From NCBI RefSeq assembly GCF_019049325.1, contig NZ_JAGMUO010000113.1:153021-217020 (forward strand): a DNA stretch of 64,000 bases, read 5' to 3'. The position numbers and the translations under genes are program-made. Source of the stretch: Streptomyces sp. AC512_CC834 (GTDB lineage Bacteria; Actinomycetota; Actinomycetes; Streptomycetales; Streptomycetaceae). The notes under the pieces are model-generated. The model searched no databases and had not been told where the DNA came from. It saw only the letters and a list, made by a program, of their open reading frames with translations. Positions 23,769-32,006 of this stretch are shown here, piece by piece; the stretch's first letter is position 1; each line of letters starts with the position of its first letter.

Positions 23769-24455
23769 CTAGGCGGACTTGTCGCCGTACGGGGCCGGCC
23801 AGGCATCGGGCTCCGGATCGCGGGGCCCGAACAGTCCCGTCAGGCCCAGATGGACCACGAGCGCCGCCACCGACCAGGCCAGCAGCGCCCCCTTGGCGCC
23901 CAGTTTCAGCGGCGCCGCGAACGTCACCCCTTTGCCCACGTCCTTGGCGTGGGCGATCACGTCCTGGGTGGGCCCGAGCCACACCCCGATCCGCCATGCC
24001 AGCAGCGATCCGAGGAGCCCGCCGACGCCGAGGGCCGCCACCAGGGGGACGCCGCCGCGCCGCCGCAGCAGGAAGGCGACCACCGCGCTGAGTGCCCCGA
24101 AGGCCAGCGCGAGCAGGGTGAAGGTGCCGTCGACGCCGACCGCCTGCTCGCCCTCGGAGTCCTTGAAGTAGACGATCCACCGGTTGTCGGCCAGATCGCC
24201 GACCAGCGGCACGGTCGGTGCCAGCTTCCACCACAGCACGCCCAGCAGCGCGCCGGAGAGGGCGACCGCCAGCACGGTCACGGCGGCCTGCCGCACTTCG
24301 GTCAACATCCCGGGGCCGTCCTGTTCGCCGTGGTGGTCGTGCGGGGCGCCGAAGGCGGTATCCACCGCGTGCGCACCGGCGGACGGCGGCACCGGCCCGC
24401 CCTGGTACGACGGGCGTTCGTTCGGCGGCGGTGGCGGAGTCAGAGGTGCGGTCAC
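23769..24455 (-). CDS. DUF2567-like membrane protein
   Basis: A 228-aa protein: a Pro-rich cytoplasmic N-terminus (TAPLTPPPPPNERPSYQG), then four hydrophobic segments (about 55-75, 110-130, 136-155, 190-210), with an extracytoplasmic loop containing YFKDSEGEQAVGVDGTF. A WRIGVWLGPTQD stretch and GVTFAAPLKLGAKGALLAW complete the pattern of the actinobacterial DUF2567 family, which has no known role. The start is GTG 24455. It is convergent with the bL37 ORF, 17 bases apart, and follows the ABC genes on the same strand. Confidence 0.78.
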   Translation of the reverse strand: MTAPLTPPPPPNERPSYQGGPVPPSAGAHAVDTAFGAPHDHHGEQDGPGMLTEVRQAAVTVLAVALSGALLGVLWWKLAPTVPLVGDLADNRWIVYFKDSEGEQAVGVDGTFTLLALAFGALSAVVAFLLRRRGGVPLVAALGVGGLLGSLLAWRIGVWLGPTQDVIAHAKDVGKGVTFAAPLKLGAKGALLAWSVAALVVHLGLTGLFGPRDPEPDAWPAPYGDKSA

Positions 24456-24489
24456 CGTGCCATCGTGCCAAACCCGACTGTGCGGCGCG

Positions 24490-25314
24490 TCACCGGACGG
24501 CGGCCCGGCGGTACGCCCAGGTGGCGACGGCCAGCGAGATCACCCCGACCGCGGCGCACACCGCGAGGTCGCCGAGGACGAAGGCCCAGTCGGGCCGCGG
24601 GCCGAACGTGCGGGCGAATGCCTCCACGCCGTAGGTGGAGGGCAGCAGGTCCCGCGCCAGGCGGACCACCCCCGGCAACCGCTCGGGCGGCAGCACGCCG
24701 AGCAGCAGCGCCGCCGACATGCCGAGCTGGCCCAGCAGGGTGGCGAACTCGGGCCGGGGCGCGAGCAGGCCCAGCGCCGCGCCCAGTCCGGCGAGTGCGG
24801 CGCCGGCCAGCGGGATCACGGCCACCAGGACCCACAGGTGGGTCATCGGCAGCCCGAACAGCAGGCACCCGAACACCGCCGTCACCACGGTCCCGGGCAC
24901 GGTGAAGGACGCGTACGCGCCCGCCGCGCCCAGCACCACCGCGGCGGGCGGCACGGGCAGCGTCGCGTAGTGGTCGAGGCCGCCGCTCGCGCGGAGCTGG
25001 CCGAAGTACTGGGCGAGGAGGTTCAGCGCGACGAAGGCCACGACGAGTACCGCCGAACCGGCGACCACGGCCTGCGCCTCGCCGCCGCCGTCCACGACGC
25101 CGCGCATCAGGATCATGATGCCGATCGACTGGAAGGTCGCCACGAACAGCAGCGGGATGCGCGCGACCCGCGCCCGGGACAGTTGCGCCCGGTACACGGC
25201 CACCAGGGAGGGCCACAGCCGCGCCTTGGGCCCCAGCTCGCCCGGACCGGCCACGCGCTGCTGTTCGACGGCCAGGGCAGCGCCCGGCAGGACATCGGCG
25301 GGTACGGCACTCAC
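24490..25314 (-). CDS. ABC transporter permease (ABC-2 type)
   Basis: A 274-aa protein with six hydrophobic segments, the usual size for an ABC-2 exporter permease. It opens SAVPADVLPGAALAVEQQRV, then PSLVAVYRAQLSRARVARIP before the first membrane segment. The GTG at 25314 is chosen because the frame further upstream reads an Arg-rich shadow. It lies 89 bases downstream of the ATP-binding gene and is probably cotranscribed with it. Substrate unknown; such pairs commonly export peptides or drugs. Confidence 0.85.
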   Translation of the reverse strand: MSAVPADVLPGAALAVEQQRVAGPGELGPKARLWPSLVAVYRAQLSRARVARIPLLFVATFQSIGIMILMRGVVDGGGEAQAVVAGSAVLVVAFVALNLLAQYFGQLRASGGLDHYATLPVPPAAVVLGAAGAYASFTVPGTVVTAVFGCLLFGLPMTHLWVLVAVIPLAGAALAGLGAALGLLAPRPEFATLLGQLGMSAALLLGVLPPERLPGVVRLARDLLPSTYGVEAFARTFGPRPDWAFVLGDLAVCAAVGVISLAVATWAYRRAAVR

Positions 25315-25403
25315 GTCGCGCTGTTCCCCTTCGCTAGGGTCGTTCGAAGCGGTCGCCCTGATGGGTACGGATGCGGCGGCCGGTGTTCTCACCGCTCGCG
25401 TGC

Positions 25404-26423
25404 TCAAGCCCTCACCAGCCCCTGCCGGGCGGCGCCGCCCAGCGCCAGGTAGACGTCCTCCAGGCTGGGCGTGGCCAGGGTGAAGTCGTCCAGGGCGGCG
25501 AAGGCCGCGCCGCCGGTGACGGTGGCGACGACCGCGCGGGCCTCCTCGGGGGCGAGCCGCAGGGTCCAGCGGCGCCCCGACTCGACGACGCGGTCGCGCA
25601 GGGCGGCGACCTCCGGGACGTGCAGCGGTGCGCTCTCGCGCCACACCAGGTCGACGCGGACCTCTCCGGCGACCTTCTCCTTGAGTCCGGAGGGCGTGTC
25701 GCAGGCGATCACGCGGCCCCGGTCGAGGACGGCGACCCGGTCGAGTACGGTCTCGGCCTCGATGACGTTGTGGGTGACGAGCAGCACGGTGGTGCCGTGT
25801 TCGGCGCGGCGCCGGTCGACGGCCGACCAGACCGCGCGCCTGGCCACCGGGTCCATGCCGGTGGTCGGCTCGTCCAGGACGAGCAGCGGGCGCTCCCCCA
25901 CCAGCGCGGTGGCGAAGCAGGCCAGGCGGCGCTGGCCGCCGGAGAGCTTCTTGATCGGGCGGGCGGCGAGGGGGGTCAGACCCAGTTCCTCGAGGACGGC
26001 GTCCCGCTCGGCGCGCGCCCGTCGCACCTCCAGGCCGCGCAGCCGCCCGGTGGTCTCGGCGGCGAGCGACACGGTCAGCTCGTCCAGGGCGCTGGACTCC
26101 TGTCCGAGGTAGGCGAGGATCCGCGCGGCCAGGTCCGGGTGGCGCACGATGTCGTGCCCGAGGATCTCGACGCCGCCGCGATCGGGGCGCATCAGCCCGG
26201 TGAGCTGGCGTACGAGGGTGGACTTGCCGGCGCCGTTCGGTCCGAGCAGTCCGAAGATCTCACCGCGGCGGATGTCCAGGGTCACGTCGTCGGTGGCCCG
26301 TACCTCGGGAGTCGCCGGAACGCCGCGCCTGCCGCGTACGGCGGGATAGGTCTTGGTCAGTCCGCGCACCACGCACACGGCATCGCCACCGGGTCGAAGT
26401 GCCTGTGCCGCGCGCGTACTCAC
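25404..26423 (-). CDS. ABC transporter ATP-binding protein (DrrA-like)
   Basis: A 339-aa ATPase with Walker A GPNGAGKST at 61-69, Q-loop near YLGQESSALDE, signature LSGGQRR near 160, Walker B LLVLDEPTTGMDP near 180 and H-loop VTHNVIEAE near 215. A ~100-residue C-terminal extension is typical of DrrA-type drug or lipid exporters. The start is GTG 26423. An insert RGRRGVPATPEVRATDD (about 30-46) interrupts the usual N-terminal strand. It forms an exporter with the permease downstream. Confidence 0.92.
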   Translation of the reverse strand: MSTRAAQALRPGGDAVCVVRGLTKTYPAVRGRRGVPATPEVRATDDVTLDIRRGEIFGLLGPNGAGKSTLVRQLTGLMRPDRGGVEILGHDIVRHPDLAARILAYLGQESSALDELTVSLAAETTGRLRGLEVRRARAERDAVLEELGLTPLAARPIKKLSGGQRRLACFATALVGERPLLVLDEPTTGMDPVARRAVWSAVDRRRAEHGTTVLLVTHNVIEAETVLDRVAVLDRGRVIACDTPSGLKEKVAGEVRVDLVWRESAPLHVPEVAALRDRVVESGRRWTLRLAPEEARAVVATVTGGAAFAALDDFTLATPSLEDVYLALGGAARQGLVRA

Positions 26424-26492
26424 AAGGGACGAGACTACGGGGTCGGTCCTCGCGCCCCGCTTCCGGGTCCGCCCATAAGTGTCGATTCAGCC

Positions 26493-26551
26493 GGGGGAAT
26501 GCGAGGGGGAATGCCAGGGCAATGCCCGGGGAATGCCGGAGGGATGCCAGG
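26493..26551. repeat. About five 12-bp degenerate tandem repeats
   Basis: Units resembling GGGGGAATGCCA recur about five times (26493-26551), directly after the NYN-gene stop and in front of the ABC ATP-binding gene. Confidence 0.75.
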
Positions 26552-26556
26552 GGATC

Positions 26557-27780
26557 TCACTCCGCCGCGGGGGTGCGTTCGGTCGCCGTCCGGACGTCGA
26601 TCTCCCGCCAGAACCCGGCCCGGATCGCGTACCGGTCGTGTTCGTCGATCTGGTCGTCCTTGTGGGCCAGCAGACCGAAGCGGGCCGCGTAGCGCAGCAG
26701 CTCCCCGTCCACGCGGTGCGGGATGCGGGGGTACATCCCGGAGAGCTTCTGCAGGTGGCCCTGGTCGCCGAGGCGGTCCAGCCAGCGGCGGGCGAAGACC
26801 TGCCCGACCTCGTACGGGTCGCCGCCGACCGTGGTGATGTCCTCCTCGCGGTCGGCCCAGCGCTGCTCGGCGGTGGTGAGCTGGGCCAGCGTCGGCAGGG
26901 AGGCGGCCTCGGACGGCTCGGCGGCGGTCCGGTCGACCCAGCCCTTGTCGGAGGACCAGCGCAGGGTGGCGCTCGTCGGCTGCGGGGCGGGGTGGGAGCC
27001 GGGGGCACGCAGGGCGGCGAGGTCCTTGGGGGTGGGGACGCCCTTGGCGGGCGGCACCCGCTCGTCGGTGCCGGTCGGGCGGGCGGTGGTCGTGGTGGGG
27101 TGCTCGGGTTCCTCGACGGGCCGTTCGGGGGCGGCGGAGAGGGCGGACTCGGGCAGCGGCGCGGAGAGGATCGCGGCGATCTCGGGGCGGGGCACGGGCG
27201 ACGGCGCGCAGATACCGCCGATCTCCTTGGCGCGTACCGCCTTCGTGATCCAGATGCGGTCCAGCACGCGTCGTTCGTCGGCCTCGGCGACCAGGTCCTC
27301 GGACTGGTTGTAGTCGCCGTCGGCGGCCTGTACGGCCCACAGGTGGACGGCGACGCCGTGTTCCTTCGCGGCCATCAGGCCGGGCAGCAGGTCGCCGTCG
27401 CCGGTCACCAGGACGACGTCGGAGCAGGCGCGGTTGCGGGCCAGCTCGGTCAGTTCGGCGTGCATGGCGGCGTCCACGCCCTTCTGCGCCCAGCGTCCGT
27501 CACTGCGCGTGAGGGCGCCGAGCCGGACGGTGACCCGGGGCATCACGCGCAGCCGCCGGTGTTCGGGCTGCGGGACGCGGTCGGGGGCACCGTCGAACCA
27601 GTAGATGCGCAGCAGGGGCTGCTGCGTGTCGGACTCGGCGCGGTCGCGCAACCCCTGGATGAGGGCGGCGTGATCGACGGTGATGCGCGAGCGCGAGGGC
27701 TCCCCGGCGAGGAGACTCGCGGCCGCCCCCAGCAGATACCCGGCGTCCACCAGGACGATGCAGCGGTCCACGCGATCCAC
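26557..27780 (-). CDS. NYN-domain (PIN-like) putative ribonuclease
   Basis: A 407-aa protein. The N-terminal NYN domain shows VDRCIVLVDAGYLLGAAASL with the first catalytic Asp near residue 12, KGVDAAMHAEL near 100 and VVLVTGDGDLLPGLM near 122 with the second acidic cluster. NYN proteins are usually metal-dependent RNases acting on tRNA or mRNA. Residues ~190-290 are a Pro/Glu-rich linker, followed by a C-terminal helical domain (WADREEDITTVGGDPYEVGQ). It is divergent from the 56-aa gene; a 17-bp palindrome lies 115 bases upstream of the start. Confidence 0.85.
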   Translation of the reverse strand: MDRVDRCIVLVDAGYLLGAAASLLAGEPSRSRITVDHAALIQGLRDRAESDTQQPLLRIYWFDGAPDRVPQPEHRRLRVMPRVTVRLGALTRSDGRWAQKGVDAAMHAELTELARNRACSDVVLVTGDGDLLPGLMAAKEHGVAVHLWAVQAADGDYNQSEDLVAEADERRVLDRIWITKAVRAKEIGGICAPSPVPRPEIAAILSAPLPESALSAAPERPVEEPEHPTTTTARPTGTDERVPPAKGVPTPKDLAALRAPGSHPAPQPTSATLRWSSDKGWVDRTAAEPSEAASLPTLAQLTTAEQRWADREEDITTVGGDPYEVGQVFARRWLDRLGDQGHLQKLSGMYPRIPHRVDGELLRYAARFGLLAHKDDQIDEHDRYAIRAGFWREIDVRTATERTPAAE

Positions 27781-27894
27781 CCTCTTTCCGGGAGGTTTGC
27801 TTCGGGCTTCCTTCGAGTCTGCCCGACCGCGCGGAGGTTAACGGCCCGAACTCGATCTTCGGCGTGGCGTTTCGGCACCTCGGGCGCCGGCCGG

Positions 27895-27911
27895 ACCGTG
27901 TCACACACGGT
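27895..27911. promoter_or_regulatory. 17-bp palindrome in the divergent promoter region
   Basis: ACCGTGT-CAC-ACACGGT, perfect 7-bp arms. It sits between the divergent NYN gene (start 27780) and the 56-aa gene (start 27997). It looks like a repressor operator of TetR/GntR size and could control one or both genes. Confidence 0.55.
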
Positions 27912-27996
27912 AATTGCCCGATATGCGTTCTTTGTTGGCCTATGTGAATCTGGTTGCGGTCCTGGCCCCCAGATCCCCCTCAGGAGGTAGATCACC

Positions 27997-28167
27997 ATGG
28001 CCAAGAACAAGAACAATCGTGATCGTAAGCAGCCCCAGGCCGAGCGCTCCCCGCACCAGGCCCCCGACTCGGCCGTGCTGGACCGCGAGGAACAGCACTC
28101 CCCGTCGCTGACGACACCCGGCGACGCGGCCTCCCGCAAGCGGCAGAAGCGCTTCGGCCACAACTGA
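27997..28167 (+). CDS. 56-aa basic conserved hypothetical protein
   Basis: Starts MAKNKNNRDRKQPQAERSPH and ends ASRKRQKRFGHN. It is polar throughout, basic at both ends with a Pro/Ser/Asp-rich middle, and probably disordered. A perfect AGGAGGT ribosome site eight bases upstream and a strong terminator just past the stop make translation very likely. Small proteins of this pattern are common in Streptomyces, but I know of no function. The high charge suggests nucleic-acid binding. Confidence 0.85.
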   Translation: MAKNKNNRDRKQPQAERSPHQAPDSAVLDREEQHSPSLTTPGDAASRKRQKRFGHN

Positions 28168-28176
28168 CATCCACGA

Positions 28177-28215
28177 CGAGGGGCGCACCCGGCAAGCAAC
28201 CGGGGGCGCCCCTCG
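28177..28215 (+). terminator. Terminator of the 56-aa gene
   Basis: Outer perfect 10-bp stem (28177-28186 with 28206-28215), an inner 5-bp stem (28188-28192 with 28200-28204) and a 7-base loop, starting 9 bases past the stop codon. It also faces the end of dnaE from the other side. Confidence 0.85.
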
Positions 28216-28267
28216 CTCGTTTCTACGCTCGCTTCTCCGCTCGTTGCTCCGCTCGGCTCTCCGCTCA
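28214..28267. repeat. Four and a half 12-bp tandem repeats at the dnaE 3' end
   Basis: Units of CGCTCGNTNCTC at 28214, 28226, 28238 and 28250, and a partial fifth whose last bases form the dnaE stop codon. The array fills the whole space between the 56-aa gene's terminator and dnaE. Confidence 0.88.
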
Positions 28268-31200
28268 GCCCGCCAGGCAGGACGGCCCGAGCAGCACCTT
28301 CAGGTCTCCGAACAGGGCCGGATCGGGCTTCACCCGGTGCCGGTCCAGGCGCAGCACCGTCGTCTTCGTCGGCCCCTGAAGCTTGATCCGCACCTCGCTG
28401 TCGCCCCGGTGGTGCGTGAGGATCTCGCCGAGGCGGCTGACCATCGGCGGCGTGACACGGGTCGCCGGGATGGTGAGGACCACGGGCGCGTTGGCCCCCG
28501 CGTTGGACAGGTCGGGGATCATCAGCTCCATCGCGACCAGCCTCGGCACGTCCTCGCGCTTGTCGAGGCGCCCCTTGACGAACACCACGGCGTCCTCGAC
28601 GAGTTGCGTGGACACCAACTGGTACGTCGCGGGGAAGAACATGCACTCCAGCGAGCCGGCGAGATCCTCGACGGTGGCGATGGCCCAGGCGTTGCCCTGC
28701 TTGGTCATCTTGCGCTGGAGGCCCGAGATGATGCCGCCGATGGTGACGACCGCGCCGTCGCCGAAGTCACCGCCGGTGAGCTGCTGGATGCCCGCGTCGG
28801 CCTTGTCGGACAGCACGTGCTCCAGGCCGAAGAGCGGGTGGTCGGAGACGTAGAGCCCGAGCATCTCCCGCTCCTGGGCGAGCAGATAGGTCTTGTCCCA
28901 CTCGTCCTCGCCGAAGACGACGTCGAGTCCGAAGCCGGGCTCCTCGCTCTGCTCCTCGCCCATGCCGCCGAAGAGGTCGAACTGGCCCTCGGCCTCCTTG
29001 CGCTTGACCGCGACCACATTGTCGATCATCGGTTCGTACTGCGCGGTCAGGCCCTTGCGGGTGTGCCTCATCTCGTCGAAGGCGCCGGCCTTGATCAGCG
29101 ACTCCGTCGTCCGCTTGTTGCAGACGACGGCCTCCACCTTGTCCAGGTAGTCGGGGAAGGAGGCGTACTTCCCCTTGGCCTTGCGGCTTCTGATGATCGA
29201 CTCGACGACGTTGGTGCCGACGTTGCGCACGGCGGACAGGCCGAAGAGGATCACGTCGTCGCCCTGCGCGGCGAAGTTCGACATGGACTCGTTGACGTTG
29301 GGCGGCAGCACCTTGATGCCCATGCGCCGGCACTCGTTCAGATAGACGGCCGACTTGTCCTTGTCGTCCTTGACCGAGGTGAGCAGGGCCGCCATGTACT
29401 CGGCCGGGTAGTTCGCCTTCAGGTAGCCGGTCCAGTACGAGACCAGTCCGTACGCGGCGGAGTGCGCCTTGTTGAAGGCGTAGCCGGCGAAGGGGACCAG
29501 CACGTCCCACAGGCCCTGGATCGCCTCGTCGCTGTAGCCGTTCTTCCTGGCGCCCTCCTGGAACAGGACGAAGTTCTTCGCCAGTTCGTCGGGCTTCTTC
29601 TTGCCCATCACGCGGCGCAGGATGTCGGCCTCGCCGAGCGAGTAGCCCGCGATGATCTGGGCGGCCTTCTGCACCTGCTCCTGATAGACGATCAGGCCGT
29701 AGGTGACGGACAGGACCTCCTGGAGGGGCTCCTCCAGCTCCTTGTGGATCGGCGTGATCTCCTGGAGGCCGTTCTTGCGCAGCGCGTAGTTGGTGTGCGA
29801 GTCCATGCCCATGGGGCCGGGACGGTAGAGCGCGGAGACGGCGGAGATGTCCTCGAAGTTGTCGGGCTTCATCAGCCGCAGCAGGGAGCGCATCGGTCCG
29901 CCGTCGAACTGGAAGACGCCGAGCGTGTCGCCGCGCTGGAGCAGTTCGAAGGTCGTGGGGTCGTCCAGCGGCAGCGACAGCAGGTCGAGGTCGACGCCCT
30001 TGTTGGACTTCACCATCTTGACGGCGTCGTCCATGATCGTGAGGTTGCGCAGGCCGAGGAAGTCCATCTTCAGCAGGCCGAGCGACTCGCACTGCGGGTA
30101 GTCCCACTGCGTGATGGTCACGCCGTCCGTGTGCCGCACCCAGAGCGGGGCGTGGTCGACGATCGGCTCGCTGGACATGATGACGCCGGCGGCGTGCACG
30201 CCCATCTGCCGGACCAGGCCCTCGACGCCCTTGGCGGTGTCGATGACCTTCTTCACGTCCGGCTCGGCCTCGTACATCCCGCGGATCTCGCCGGCCTCGC
30301 TGTAGCGCGGGTGCGTCGGGTCGGTGATGCCGTTGAGGTCGATGCCCTTGCCGAGGACGTCGGCGGGCATGGCCTTGGTGAGCCGGTCGCCCATCGCGTA
30401 CGGGTAGCCGAGGACGCGCGCGGAATCCTTGATGGCGTTCTTCGCCTTGATCTTGCCGTACGTCCCGATCATGGCGACCTTGTCGGCGCCGTACTTCTCG
30501 GTCACGTACCTGATCACCTCGACGCGCCTGCGCTCGTCGAAGTCGATGTCGACGTCGGGCATGGAGAGACGCTCGGGGTTCAGGAACCGCTCGAAGATCA
30601 GGCCGTGCGGGATGGGGTCGAGGTCGGTGATGCCCATCGCGTACGCCACGATCGAACCGGCCGCGGAGCCTCGGCCGGGGCCGACCGCGATGCCCTGGTT
30701 CTTGGCCCACATGATGAAGTCGGCGACCACGAGGAAGTAGCCGGGGAACCCCATCTGGATGATGACGTCCATCTCGTACTCGGCCTGCTTCTGGCGGTCC
30801 TCGGGGACCTGGCCCGAGAAGCGGCGCTCCATGCCGCGGCGGACCTCCTCCTGGAACCAGGTGACCTCGGTGAAGCCGTCGGGGATGTCGAACTTCGGCA
30901 TGAGGTCGCGCTTCTCGAACATGCCGGTGGTGTCGATCATCTCGGCGATCAGGCGCGTGTTGGCGCAGCCCTCCTGCCAGGCGTCGGAGGAGTCGACGGC
31001 GTACATCTCGTCCGTCGACTTCAGGTAGTAGCCGGTGCCGTTGAACCGGAAGCGGTCCGGGTCGGAGAGGTTCTTGCCGGTCTGGATGCACAGCAGGGCG
31101 TCGTGGGCGGTCGCCTCGTGCGCGTACGTGTAGTGCGAGTCGTTCGTCACCAGGGGCGGGATGCCGAGCTTCTTGCCGATCCGCAGCAGGTCCTCGCGGA

Positions 31201-31804
31201 CCCGGTGCTCGATGTCGATGCCGTGGTCCATCAGCTCCAGGAAGTAACGGTCCTTGCCGAAGATGTCCTGGTAGTCGGCGGCCGCCTTCAGCGCCTCGTC
31301 GAAGTGGCCGAGGCGCAGCCGGGTCTGCACCTCGCCCGAGGGGCAGCCGGTGGAGGCGACGATGCCCTCGGACCACTGACTGATGGTCTCCTTGTCCATC
31401 CGGGGCCACTTCTGCAGCCAGCCCTCGGCGTAGGCGTCGGAGGAGAGGCGGAAGAGGTTGTGCAGGCCGGTGCTGTTGGTCGCCCACATGGTCTTGTGGG
31501 TGTAACCGCCCGAACCGGAGACGTCGTCCCGCTTCTGGTGCGGCTGGCCCCACTGGATCTTGCGCTTGTTGCGCCGCGACTCGGGGGCGACATACGCCTC
31601 GATCCCGATGATCGGGGTGACCCCGGCCGACTTCGCGGAGTGGAAGAAGTCGTACGCCCCGTGCAGGTTTCCGTGGTCGGACATGGCGATGTGCGACATG
31701 CCCATCTCGTTGCAGGCGTTGAACATGTCCTTGAGCCGCGCGGCACCGTCCAGCAGCGAGTACTGGGTGTGGACGTGCAGGTGCGTGAACGGCGATTTGG
31801 ACAC
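28265..31804 (-). CDS. dnaE: DNA polymerase III alpha subunit (replicative)
   Basis: The 1179-aa replicative polymerase. The N-terminal PHP domain starts FTHLHVHTQYSLLDGAARL (metal-binding His residues near 10-12). The polymerase active-site Asps are in PDVDIDFDERRR near residue 415, the fingers and palm show GRGSAAGSIVAYAMGITDLD near 385, and a C-terminal OB/tau-binding region follows (VTIGGIISGLQRKMTKQGN near 1020). The length is normal for DnaE1; the DnaE2/ImuC type would be shorter in the C-terminal part. The gene stands alone on the minus strand, with its own 202-base upstream region shared with the divergent DUF2252 gene. Confidence 0.97.
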   Translation of the reverse strand: MSKSPFTHLHVHTQYSLLDGAARLKDMFNACNEMGMSHIAMSDHGNLHGAYDFFHSAKSAGVTPIIGIEAYVAPESRRNKRKIQWGQPHQKRDDVSGSGGYTHKTMWATNSTGLHNLFRLSSDAYAEGWLQKWPRMDKETISQWSEGIVASTGCPSGEVQTRLRLGHFDEALKAAADYQDIFGKDRYFLELMDHGIDIEHRVREDLLRIGKKLGIPPLVTNDSHYTYAHEATAHDALLCIQTGKNLSDPDRFRFNGTGYYLKSTDEMYAVDSSDAWQEGCANTRLIAEMIDTTGMFEKRDLMPKFDIPDGFTEVTWFQEEVRRGMERRFSGQVPEDRQKQAEYEMDVIIQMGFPGYFLVVADFIMWAKNQGIAVGPGRGSAAGSIVAYAMGITDLDPIPHGLIFERFLNPERLSMPDVDIDFDERRRVEVIRYVTEKYGADKVAMIGTYGKIKAKNAIKDSARVLGYPYAMGDRLTKAMPADVLGKGIDLNGITDPTHPRYSEAGEIRGMYEAEPDVKKVIDTAKGVEGLVRQMGVHAAGVIMSSEPIVDHAPLWVRHTDGVTITQWDYPQCESLGLLKMDFLGLRNLTIMDDAVKMVKSNKGVDLDLLSLPLDDPTTFELLQRGDTLGVFQFDGGPMRSLLRLMKPDNFEDISAVSALYRPGPMGMDSHTNYALRKNGLQEITPIHKELEEPLQEVLSVTYGLIVYQEQVQKAAQIIAGYSLGEADILRRVMGKKKPDELAKNFVLFQEGARKNGYSDEAIQGLWDVLVPFAGYAFNKAHSAAYGLVSYWTGYLKANYPAEYMAALLTSVKDDKDKSAVYLNECRRMGIKVLPPNVNESMSNFAAQGDDVILFGLSAVRNVGTNVVESIIRSRKAKGKYASFPDYLDKVEAVVCNKRTTESLIKAGAFDEMRHTRKGLTAQYEPMIDNVVAVKRKEAEGQFDLFGGMGEEQSEEPGFGLDVVFGEDEWDKTYLLAQEREMLGLYVSDHPLFGLEHVLSDKADAGIQQLTGGDFGDGAVVTIGGIISGLQRKMTKQGNAWAIATVEDLAGSLECMFFPATYQLVSTQLVEDAVVFVKGRLDKREDVPRLVAMELMIPDLSNAGANAPVVLTIPATRVTPPMVSRLGEILTHHRGDSEVRIKLQGPTKTTVLRLDRHRVKPDPALFGDLKVLLGPSCLAG

Positions 31805-31951
31805 GTTCGGCCTCCTCAGAGAACAATGAGTGACTGGCTGCGGTCAGTCCGGGGGGTCAGCGTCGAAGTCTATGCCTCGCCACTGACACTCCGAGGCTCA
31901 CCACGCGTACCTTCTGGGGCGGGCACTCCCGCACCCCTTCGAACGTTGGCC

Positions 31952-31974
31952 CGAGTGGAGATCCGCTCCACTCG
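31952..31974. promoter_or_regulatory. Inverted repeat upstream of the DUF2252 gene
   Basis: CGAGTGGA-7 bases-TCCACTCG, perfect 8-bp arms, ending 32 bases before the DUF2252 ATG, in the divergent dnaE/DUF2252 region. It is a possible operator or 5' hairpin. Confidence 0.5.
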
Positions 31975-32006
31975 TCAGGCACCACCCGCACCAGGAGGCA
32001 CCAGGC

